Assembly: GCA_021789795.1 (NCBI GenBank)
Contig: JAJYJA010000028.1
Coordinates: forward strand, 1-18,893
DNA: 18,893 bases
Origin: Deltaproteobacteria bacterium
GTDB lineage: Bacteria > Desulfobacterota > Desulfobulbia > Desulfobulbales > VMSU01
Reading direction: 5' to 3'
Below, in pieces: positions 8,525 to 13,807 of this stretch. Position 1 is the first letter of the stretch. Each line of letters opens with the position of its first letter. The notes under the pieces are model-generated. The model was given only the letters and a program-made list of their open reading frames with translations. It was not told the DNA's origin and made no database searches. The position numbers were made by a program, and so were the translations under genes.

Positions 8525-8746
8525 ATGCGAGACGAGGTGCAGGCGGCACTTGACAAGATGCGCACCACCCTGCAACAGGACGGGGGCGACGTGCTGCTGG
8601 TCGATGTCAGCCCCGAGGGGGTGGTGCAGGTGCAGTTGACCGGGGCCTGTCAGGGTTGCCCCATGTCCCAGGCGACACTCAAGAACGGGATCGAGAAATT
8701 CTTGAAATCCGAGGTGCCGGGGGTCAAGGCGGTGCTGCCGGTCTGA
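8525..8746 (+). CDS. NifU C-terminal-domain (Nfu) Fe-S scaffold protein
   Basis: A 73-residue stand-alone NifU C-terminal domain. Such proteins carry or deliver Fe-S clusters through a CxxC pair, here CQGCPMS with Cys42 and Cys45. The preceding segment VLLVDVSPEGVVQVQLTGAC is the usual strand pair, and ATLKNGIEKFLKSEVPGVKAV forms the following helix. The start has AAGGAGAG about 8 bases upstream. It is the last gene of the secDF-tatC-ppsR series. I see no Fe-S assembly partners close by. Confidence 0.9.
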   Translation: MRDEVQAALDKMRTTLQQDGGDVLLVDVSPEGVVQVQLTGACQGCPMSQATLKNGIEKFLKSEVPGVKAVLPV

Positions 8747-8870
8747 GCCGGCGAGCAGAACTAAACCGTTATCACGAAATAACCTCTTAATTTCTCACAG
8801 CAAAAACGGCATCACGAACCGCAATAAGCGCCGGGAAAATCGTCCAGGTTGTTCCGCTCGACGCCTAAAC
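8747..8870. other. Convergent spacer nfu / rlmH with AT-rich core
   Basis: This 124-bp region separates two convergent genes. Its core (about 8757-8828) is clearly more AT-rich than its surroundings. The octamer ATCACGAA occurs at 8771-8778 and 8811-8818, exactly 40 bp apart. The first copy sits partly in the small inverted repeat GTTAT-6-ATAAC (8768-8783). A short hairpin GCCGG-6-CCGGC overlaps the nfu stop (8737-8752) but has no T-run. No convincing intrinsic terminator or gene is visible. Confidence 0.4.
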
Positions 8871-9335
8871 TCACTTGTGGTACTGGCTGCCGGCCAGGAT
8901 GTTGAAGGCCCGGTACACCTGCTCAAGCAGGATCAGCCGGGCCATCTCGTGGGTGAAGGTCAGGGGCGAGAGCGAGAGTACCAGCCCCGCCGTGGCCCGC
9001 ACCTCGTTTGACAGCCCCCAGGCCCCGCCGACCACGAAGCTCACCGTCCGCCGGCCCTGGCCCTCCCACTGCCGAAACAGCCCGGCCCACTGCGGGGAGT
9101 CAAGGGCCTGGCCGCCTGGGTCCAGGGCCACCAAGAAAGATTTTCCCTCCACCTGGGCGAGCAGGTCGCGGCCCTCGGCCTCGATGCGGGCCGCCTCGCT
9201 CATCTTGCCCCGCCGTTCCTTGACCACCCGAATGCGCGGCTGGCAGTAACGGGCAAGACGCTGCTCGAAGTCAGCGATGCCTTGCGCCAGGTACGACTCG
9301 GCGGTCTGGCCCAGGAAGAGGAAGTCAACCCGCAT
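8871..9335 (-). CDS. rlmH: 23S rRNA (pseudouridine-1915-N3)-methyltransferase RlmH
   Basis: SPOUT-class, SAM-dependent enzyme that methylates pseudouridine 1915 in helix 69 of 23S rRNA. At 154 residues it has the family length. Visible are the GKSFLVALDPGGQALDS block, FVVGGAWGLSNEV (SAM-binding knot), and the C-terminal LSPLTFTHEMARLILLEQVYRA followed by the highly conserved end GSQYHK. The ATG at 9335 has GGAG about 12 bases upstream. It lies 43 bp behind the REC-pyruvate kinase gene on the same strand, so it is probably co-transcribed with it. Confidence 0.95.
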   Translation of the reverse strand: MRVDFLFLGQTAESYLAQGIADFEQRLARYCQPRIRVVKERRGKMSEAARIEAEGRDLLAQVEGKSFLVALDPGGQALDSPQWAGLFRQWEGQGRRTVSFVVGGAWGLSNEVRATAGLVLSLSPLTFTHEMARLILLEQVYRAFNILAGSQYHK

Positions 9336-9378
9336 GGATGCGCACTCCGGCCCTGGCCCGAGGAAGGCAAGCCGCCGG

Positions 9379-11166
9379 CTAACAGACGGTAATCAGTTGA
9401 AAGGCGCCGAGCTGATCGATGCCGCCCTGGGTCAGCCGCGACCCCTCCACCACCGCCAGGAGGTCGCCCGCCGTCAGGTGCCCGCGCTCCTTGGCCTCGT
9501 CGATGGCCCAGAAGACCAGTTGATCGCGACTCAACTGCTGCTTGTTGACGATGGGGATGATGTTCTTGTAGAGACAGGCGTGGCGGGCGGAATGAATGGA
9601 GTTGGTGGCCAGGAGGGCGGGGATGTCCCGGTTCCACTTCGACACCTGCTGGTAGAAGTCGTTGCCAAAGTCGATCACCAAAATGGCGGTGGCGGCGCTT
9701 AAACCGGCCGCCGCCGACAGGGCGGAGAAGATCTCCTTGCGCCCGACGCCGTGTTTGGAGAGGTCGAGTCCGCGCTCGCCGTGACGCTCCGCCTCGCAGA
9801 TGATGGCGGCCATGGTGCGCACCACGTTCACCGGATCGACCCCGGTGGCGGTCTCGCCGGAGAGCATCACCGCGTCGGTGCCCTCCTGTACCGCCAGGCT
9901 GACATCGGTGACCTCGGCCCGGGTGGGTCTAGCGTTCTGGGTCATGCTCTCCAGCATCTGGGTGGCGGTGATCACCGGGGTGTTGCGCTCCCAGCACTTC
10001 CTGATGATCCGGCGCTGGATCCACGGCACCCGGGAGGCGGGCAGCTCCACCCCCAGGTCGCCCCTGGCGATCATGATGGCGTCCGCGGCCTCGATGATGG
10101 CGTCGATGTTGTTCACCGCCTCCGGCTTCTCGATCTTGGCCACCACGTTCAGCTTGCGCTTGCCCGACTGCCGGATCAGCTCCTTAAGCTCGCGGATGTC
10201 TTCCGCGCTGCGCACGAAGGACAGGGCCACGAAGTCGATGCTGTGCGCGAGCCCCCACTCCAGATCGACCCGGTCCTTGGCGGTCAGGCAGGGCAGGGAC
10301 AGGGGGGTGCCGGGCAGGTTGATGCCCTTGTGGGACTTGAGCACCCCGCCCACCACCACCCGGCAGACGACCTGACGCTCACCGGGCGTCTCCACCTTCA
10401 ACTCCAGGAGCCCGTCGTCTAGGAGGATGGGGTCGCCCTCCCGGAGATCGACCAGCACCTCCGGCGAGATGGTGGAAAACCGCTCGCTCGTGCCTTCGAT
10501 CTCCTCCGCCTGGATGACCACCGTGGCGTCCCGGGTCAGGGTGACGCCGCCGTCCTTCATCATGCCGGTGCGGATCTTGGGGCCGCAGAGGTCCATCAGC
10601 ACCGCCACCGGCCGCATCCACTCCTCCTCGGCGTGACGGATCATCCGCAGGGCCGCCTCGTGATCATCGTAGGTGCCGTGGGAGAAATTCAGCCGGGCCA
10701 CGTCCATCCCGGCCATGACCATCTTGTTGATGGTCTCCTGTTCCCTGGAGGCCGGGCCGATGGTGCAAACGATCCGCGACCTCTTGCCCAGGCTGATCTG
10801 GTTCTGCTGGCTGGTGGTGGCGCTTAAAATCTCCGCCAGCCGGGACATATCCACCGGCTTGGGCAGGATGGCGCGGATGTTCGGGTAGGGCTTAAGGCGG
10901 TTGGCCAGGTCTTGGCCCTCGATGGAGCCGGAGATCACCACGATGGGCATGGTCGGGCAGACCACGGTCATGGCCTCGATGAACTTGAAGCCATCCCACT
11001 GCGGCATCAGCACGTCGCAGAGGAAGATGTCGTACTGGTTGGAGGTGGCCCGCAGGAAGCCCTGCCGGCCGTTGCCGACCGCGTCCACCTGATGCCCCAG
11101 CCGCTGCAACTGGTTGAAGGTCAGGGTGCGATTAACCGGATTGTCTTCCAGGAGGAGGATACGCAT
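9379..11166 (-). CDS. Response-regulator receiver domain fused to pyruvate kinase
   Basis: One uninterrupted 595-codon frame joins two complete domains. Residues 1-117 are a CheY-like receiver of the kind found in hybrid kinases (LLLEDNPVNR). Its active-site set is present: acidic pair Glu7/Asp8, phosphoacceptor Asp51 in FLCDVLMPQWDG, Ser79 in VVISGS and Lys103 in LPKPVD. After a linker of about ten residues comes pyruvate kinase (about 128-595), which makes pyruvate and ATP from PEP and ADP. Catalytic residues are present: Arg158, Asn160, Ser162, Asp192, Lys197, Arg199 (GPKIRTG), Lys344 and Glu346 (AKIEKPEA), Asp370 (RGDLG) and Thr402 (TATQMLESM). The C-domain effector loop, normally near TxSGxTA, reads IDFGNDFYQQ and is not conserved. 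I infer regulation by phosphorylation of Asp51; no partner histidine kinase is in the window. AAGG lies about 5 bases before the ATG. Confidence 0.93.
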   Translation of the reverse strand: MRILLLEDNPVNRTLTFNQLQRLGHQVDAVGNGRQGFLRATSNQYDIFLCDVLMPQWDGFKFIEAMTVVCPTMPIVVISGSIEGQDLANRLKPYPNIRAILPKPVDMSRLAEILSATTSQQNQISLGKRSRIVCTIGPASREQETINKMVMAGMDVARLNFSHGTYDDHEAALRMIRHAEEEWMRPVAVLMDLCGPKIRTGMMKDGGVTLTRDATVVIQAEEIEGTSERFSTISPEVLVDLREGDPILLDDGLLELKVETPGERQVVCRVVVGGVLKSHKGINLPGTPLSLPCLTAKDRVDLEWGLAHSIDFVALSFVRSAEDIRELKELIRQSGKRKLNVVAKIEKPEAVNNIDAIIEAADAIMIARGDLGVELPASRVPWIQRRIIRKCWERNTPVITATQMLESMTQNARPTRAEVTDVSLAVQEGTDAVMLSGETATGVDPVNVVRTMAAIICEAERHGERGLDLSKHGVGRKEIFSALSAAAGLSAATAILVIDFGNDFYQQVSKWNRDIPALLATNSIHSARHACLYKNIIPIVNKQQLSRDQLVFWAIDEAKERGHLTAGDLLAVVEGSRLTQGGIDQLGAFQLITVC

Positions 11167-11172
11167 GACGCC

Positions 11173-11189
11173 TTAACCAGGGTTAACCC
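11173..11189. repeat. TTAACC direct repeat / GGGTTAACCC palindrome upstream of REC-pyruvate kinase
   Basis: TTAACC occurs at 11173-11178 and 11183-11188, one helical turn apart. On the minus strand this reads GGTTAA-4-GGTTAA. The second copy lies in the perfect palindrome GGGTTAACCC (11180-11189). The element sits 7-23 bases upstream of the REC-pyruvate kinase ATG. Tandem hexamers with a 10-11 bp period are typical of winged-helix response-regulator sites, so an operator is possible, but no regulator is identified. Confidence 0.4.
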
Positions 11190-11220
11190 TTGCGCTTACG
11201 CCATCATTGGCATATCGATA

Positions 11221-11237
11221 AACCATATCCAACCATA
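11221..11237. repeat. AACCATA direct repeat, 10-bp period
   Basis: AACCATA occurs at 11221-11227 and again at 11231-11237, so the copies start exactly 10 bp apart. The pair lies 18-34 bases upstream of the ATG of the divergent unknown gene. It is a second 10-bp-period repeat in the same 88-bp spacer and could bind a dimeric or tandem regulator on one DNA face. Chance cannot be excluded for so short a repeat. Confidence 0.35.
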
Positions 11238-11254
11238 GCCGACAGGTGCCTGCC

Positions 11255-11746
11255 ATGACCAACCAACACTGGCTTTTATGCCGAGCGATGAACTTCGCCG
11301 CCGCCCAGGAGCAGGCGCTAGGGTTTTTTACCCGCAGCCTGCTCATCCATTACGACCGCCTGGTGGTGGCCGAAGAAAAGGCCCTAACCGCCACCCATCC
11401 CCGCTTCTGGCCGCAGCTTGAGGAGGGCGTGGCGGCCAACCGTCGGCTCTTGGACGGCCTGATCGCCGAGCTTAAGGCCGAGGGCTGCCAGGACTTCACC
11501 GACCTGATAGCCTTGGGCCAGGGCTATCAGAGCAAGCTCCTCCACCTGGCGGCCCACCTGCTGGACGGCTTCATCGGCATCGACACGGTGTTCTACAATC
11601 TGAGAGAGGACTCGCACTGGCTCTCGGACCAGGTCCGGGCCGAGGTTCAGGCCGCGCCCGGAGATCACTGGCTGTTGCTGGTCGAGGCGGGCTTCGTCTC
11701 CCCGGAGCGGGTGGCCCTGGTGCATCGGCTGTCCAAGACTGACTAG
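11255..11746 (+). CDS. Uncharacterised protein divergent from REC-pyruvate kinase
   Basis: I do not recognise this 163-residue protein. I chose the ATG at 11255 because AGG lies 8 bases upstream; a GTG at 11246 would add three residues. The sequence looks soluble and mostly helical: no signal peptide or long hydrophobic segment, alternating leucine/alanine and charged residues, and many histidines and tryptophans. Two cysteines (about residues 9 and 53) are not in a metal-site pattern. No HxxKG-type phosphotransfer motif, helix-turn-helix or P-loop is evident. It shares an 88-bp divergent spacer with the REC-pyruvate kinase gene, and its stop codon overlaps the end of trmJ. It may be co-regulated with the fusion enzyme, but this is only positional inference. 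Confidence 0.75.
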   Translation: MTNQHWLLCRAMNFAAAQEQALGFFTRSLLIHYDRLVVAEEKALTATHPRFWPQLEEGVAANRRLLDGLIAELKAEGCQDFTDLIALGQGYQSKLLHLAAHLLDGFIGIDTVFYNLREDSHWLSDQVRAEVQAAPGDHWLLLVEAGFVSPERVALVHRLSKTD

Positions 11747-12489
11747 GCGGGACGCTGACGGTTGAGCCAATCGATGCGGCTCCACAGCCCTTGCAGGATC
11801 CTGACCTCCCGCTGGTTCAACTGCGCCCGGCCCAGGATCCGACGATAGGCGCGCAGGATATGCTCCGGGTTCTGGCGATCCAAGTAATCGATATCAAGCA
11901 GACACTGCCGCAGATGCTGGAACATGGCCTCCAGTTCGCCCGCCGGGGCCAGGCGCCGGCTGTCGGCGACGACCGCCTGGCGGGGAAAGGAGGCCGCCCG
12001 GTAGAGCTCGTAGAGACAGATGCCGACCGCCTGGGAGAGGTTTAAGGAGCGCAGCCGCTCGTGGGTGGGGATGCTAATCAGCCGCTGGCAGAGGTCGATC
12101 TCGGAGGTGAAGAGCCCGTGATCCTCGCGGCCAAAGACCAAGGCCACCCGGCCCTTCTCGCTTAAGGCCAGCACCTCGGCCGCCGCCTGTTCGGGGTACC
12201 AGAAGTCCTCCCGGTACTTACCGAAACGGCGGGTGGTGGCCAGGGAGAAGTGGCAGTCAACCAGCGCCTCGGCCAGGGAGGAAAAGACCGGGGCCGCCTC
12301 CAGGATGGGGGTGGCCTTGACCGCCATCCGCCGGGCCTCGTCGCCGAGGTGATCGGCCTCGGGCTTGACCAGGCGCAGGTCGGAGACCCCGAAGTTGGCC
12401 ATCGCCCGGCAGACGGAGCCGATGTTCAGCGGCCCCTGGGGCTCCACCAGGACGACAGAGACCTGGGACAAGTCCAGGCGGCGGGGCAC
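11743..12489 (-). CDS. trmJ: tRNA/rRNA 2'-O-methyltransferase, TrmJ-like
   Basis: SPOUT (TrmH/SpoU) family enzyme that methylates the 2'-OH of RNA with SAM. The TrmJ subgroup acts on nucleotide 32 of the tRNA anticodon loop. The three knot motifs are present: VEPQGPLNIGSVCRAMANFG near the N-terminus, LVFGREDHGL in the middle, and RSLNLSQAVGICLYEL. The C-terminal part (IDYLDRQNPEHILRAYRRIL and LWSRIDWLNRQ) resembles the TrmJ dimer extension. The length is 248 residues. It starts with GTG only 6 bases after the stop of the cyclic-nucleotide-domain gene and has a poor ribosome site, so it probably depends on that gene for translation. The TrmJ subgroup is likely but not certain. Confidence 0.85.
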   Translation of the reverse strand: MPRRLDLSQVSVVLVEPQGPLNIGSVCRAMANFGVSDLRLVKPEADHLGDEARRMAVKATPILEAAPVFSSLAEALVDCHFSLATTRRFGKYREDFWYPEQAAAEVLALSEKGRVALVFGREDHGLFTSEIDLCQRLISIPTHERLRSLNLSQAVGICLYELYRAASFPRQAVVADSRRLAPAGELEAMFQHLRQCLLDIDYLDRQNPEHILRAYRRILGRAQLNQREVRILQGLWSRIDWLNRQRPA

Positions 12490-12495
12490 GACGAC

Positions 12496-12987
12496 TCAGG
12501 CCCTGCCGGTCAGTTGCTTATGAAGCCTGGCGTTCTCCTCGGTGGCCTGACGCAGGCGCTCGGCCAGCACCTCGCAGAAGAGCCGGTAGATGGTGTAGCC
12601 CAAGGCCAGTTCCTTGGCGTCCGGCTTATTGCCGATGACCGCGCTGTCCAGTCTCAAGACCAGGGTCTTCCTTAAGGCGGCGACCTTGGTGGCGCCGCCC
12701 GTCTCGTCGGCCACGAACCCCATCTCGCCGAACAACTCGCCGGTGCGCCGCAGGATCTTGTCCTCCTCGCCCGGCTTTTCGATCCTCACCTCCCCCGAAA
12801 GGAGGAAATAGACGTGAAAGCCGTTTTGGCCCTCGATCTTGATCTCCTCGCCCTTGCCATACTCCAGCAGTTTGCCGGCGTCGAGAAAGGACAGAATATC
12901 CTCGTTGGAAAAGGTGGTGAACTGATCGACATCGCGCAAGATGCGCAGCACCTTTTCGTTATTCCGCAAATAATTGGTTTCCTGCAT
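12496..12987 (-). CDS. Stand-alone cyclic-nucleotide-binding-domain protein
   Basis: A 163-residue protein made of one CAP_ED/cNMP-binding beta-roll (about residues 20-120) and a C-terminal helix (about 125-160). It has no DNA-binding, kinase or other output domain. The beta-roll shows GFHVYFLLSGEVRI and the phosphate-binding cassette GELFGEMGF. The arginine that normally binds the cyclic phosphate (R-x-A-T) is replaced: this stretch reads ETGGATK, with Gly97 at the arginine position. Binding of cAMP or cGMP is therefore doubtful. The C-terminal LAERLRQATEENARLHKQL could form a coiled coil for dimerisation. The start has GGAG 6 bases upstream. It is transcribed ahead of trmJ and diverges from gmhA. 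Confidence 0.88.
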   Translation of the reverse strand: MQETNYLRNNEKVLRILRDVDQFTTFSNEDILSFLDAGKLLEYGKGEEIKIEGQNGFHVYFLLSGEVRIEKPGEEDKILRRTGELFGEMGFVADETGGATKVAALRKTLVLRLDSAVIGNKPDAKELALGYTIYRLFCEVLAERLRQATEENARLHKQLTGRA

Positions 12988-13033
12988 TTTTTTCTCCAGC
13001 TTGTGGCATCTCCTTTACTGTTTTCCCTTAAGT

Positions 13034-13056
13034 CCCGCCACCCGCCGGTGGCCGGG
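13034..13056. other. Hairpin in leader of cyclic-nucleotide-domain gene
   Basis: GCCACC (13037-13042) and GGTGGC (13047-13052) form a perfect 6-bp stem around a 4-base loop, and CCC/GGG extend it across one bulged C. It falls in the probable 5' leader of the minus-strand cyclic-nucleotide-domain gene. No T-run follows on either strand, so it is not a typical terminator. It may be a leader structure or chance in GC-rich DNA. Confidence 0.3.
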
Positions 13057-13079
13057 CCAAGGCCTATCTCTCCTGTCTC

Positions 13080-13109
13080 ACTCTAGCAAAAAAAGGCGGG
13101 ACTGGGCAA
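13080..13109 (-). promoter_or_regulatory. Weak promoter candidate for cyclic-nucleotide-domain gene
   Basis: On the minus strand TTGCCC (plus 13104-13109) is followed after 18 bp by TAGAGT (plus 13080-13085). Each hexamer matches consensus at 4 of 6 positions. Its -35 region runs into one of the phased A-tracts. It is the best candidate I found upstream of this gene, but it is weak. Confidence 0.3.
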
Positions 13110-13115
13110 AAAAAG
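13086..13115. repeat. Two phased A7 tracts in identical GCAAAAAAAG decamers
   Basis: The decamer GCAAAAAAAG is present at 13086-13095 and at 13106-13115. The copies are exactly 20 bp apart, close to two helical turns. A-tracts spaced in phase bend DNA, so this part of the divergent promoter region is probably curved. A transcription factor or nucleoid protein could use it, but no protein can be assigned. Confidence 0.5.
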
Positions 13116-13138
13116 AAACCCTCCTCGAAATAAATCCG

Positions 13139-13154
13139 CCCTGGCCGGCCAGGG
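13139..13154. promoter_or_regulatory. 16-bp perfect palindrome, operator candidate
   Basis: CCCTGGCCGGCCAGGG is its own reverse complement over all 16 bases. It ends four bases before the -35 hexamer of the gmhA promoter at 13159, within the divergent spacer between the cyclic-nucleotide-domain gene and gmhA. The position suits an activator or repressor of the gmhA operon. High GC content raises the chance of such palindromes, so this is a candidate only. Confidence 0.4.
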
Positions 13155-13158
13155 ATGG

Positions 13159-13187
13159 TTGACAAAGGCCACGGGCTGTAATAAAAA
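13159..13187 (+). promoter_or_regulatory. Sigma-70 promoter for gmhA operon
   Basis: A perfect TTGACA (13159-13164) is followed after 17 bp by TAAAAA (13182-13187), 4 of 6 matches to the -10 consensus. The expected start near 13194 leaves a leader of about 30 bases to the gmhA ATG, which holds the GAGGAA ribosome site at 13211-13216. Confidence 0.65.
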
Positions 13188-13225
13188 TCCGTTTCTTCTC
13201 CCGCAAACACGAGGAACCATCGCCC

Positions 13226-13807
13226 ATGCAAGAAAAAATCAACGCCGGGCTCCTGGGCTCGATCAAGGCCAAGCAGGATTTCGCCGCCGCCTACTCCGGG
13301 GAGCTGTGCCGGCTGGTCGAGGCCCTGGTCTCCGCCTTCAACAACGGCAACAAGCTCTTGATCTTCGGCAACGGCGGCAGCGCCGCCGATGCCCAGCACC
13401 TGGCGGCGGAGTTCGTCAACCGTTTTCTGATCGACCGTCGGCCCCTGCCGGCCATCGCCCTGACCACCGACTCCTCGATTCTGACCAGCATCGGCAACGA
13501 CTTCTCCTTCGACGACATCTTCGTCAAGCAGATCAAGGCCTTGGGACAGGCGGGCGACGTGGCGCTCGGCATCTCGACCAGCGGCAACTCCCCCAACGTG
13601 CTCAAGGCCATCGAACAGGCCAAGGGCATGGGCCTGCTCACCGCCGCCCTGACCGGCGGCCACGGCGGCAAGCTCCTGCCCCTGGCCGACATCGGCTTGA
13701 ACGTCCCCAGCTCCTTCACCCCCCATATCCAGGAATCCCACCTCTGGGCCGAGCACCTGCTCTGTCAACTGGTGGACGAGCGGATGTTCGGGGCCGCCCG
13801 GCCGTGA
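13226..13807 (+). CDS. gmhA: Phosphoheptose isomerase GmhA
   Basis: Converts sedoheptulose 7-phosphate to D-glycero-D-manno-heptose 7-phosphate, the first step of ADP-heptose synthesis for the LPS inner core. The protein has 193 residues, the usual length. SIS-domain motifs are clear: LIFGNGGSAADAQHLAAEF (sugar-phosphate loop plus a metal histidine), LTTDSSILTSIGNDFSFDDIF, GISTSGNSPNV, LTGGHGG, and HIQESHLWAEHLLCQLVDE with the C-terminal metal/catalytic histidines. The ATG is preceded by GAGGAA at a spacing of 9. It leads a plus-strand operon and overlaps the next gene. Its presence implies a Gram-negative outer membrane with heptose-containing LPS. Confidence 0.95.
   Translation: MQEKINAGLLGSIKAKQDFAAAYSGELCRLVEALVSAFNNGNKLLIFGNGGSAADAQHLAAEFVNRFLIDRRPLPAIALTTDSSILTSIGNDFSFDDIFVKQIKALGQAGDVALGISTSGNSPNVLKAIEQAKGMGLLTAALTGGHGGKLLPLADIGLNVPSSFTPHIQESHLWAEHLLCQLVDERMFGAARP

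Noticed and set aside
10380..10848. Internal start (Met107 at 10848) producing a separate pyruvate kinase without REC
   Set aside because: The only purine-rich element is 2 bases from this ATG, too close for good initiation, and the codon lies within the last part of the REC fold. A minor isoform cannot be excluded.
11255..11746. Histidine phosphotransfer (Hpt) protein partner for the REC-pyruvate kinase
   Set aside because: The protein looks helical and has histidines, but no HxxKG-like motif is present, so a specific Hpt call is not supported.
13159..13803. N-terminal extension of the 316-residue protein over gmhA
   Set aside because: This stretch is gmhA read in another frame. The GTG at 13804 overlapping the gmhA stop gives a sensible protein.
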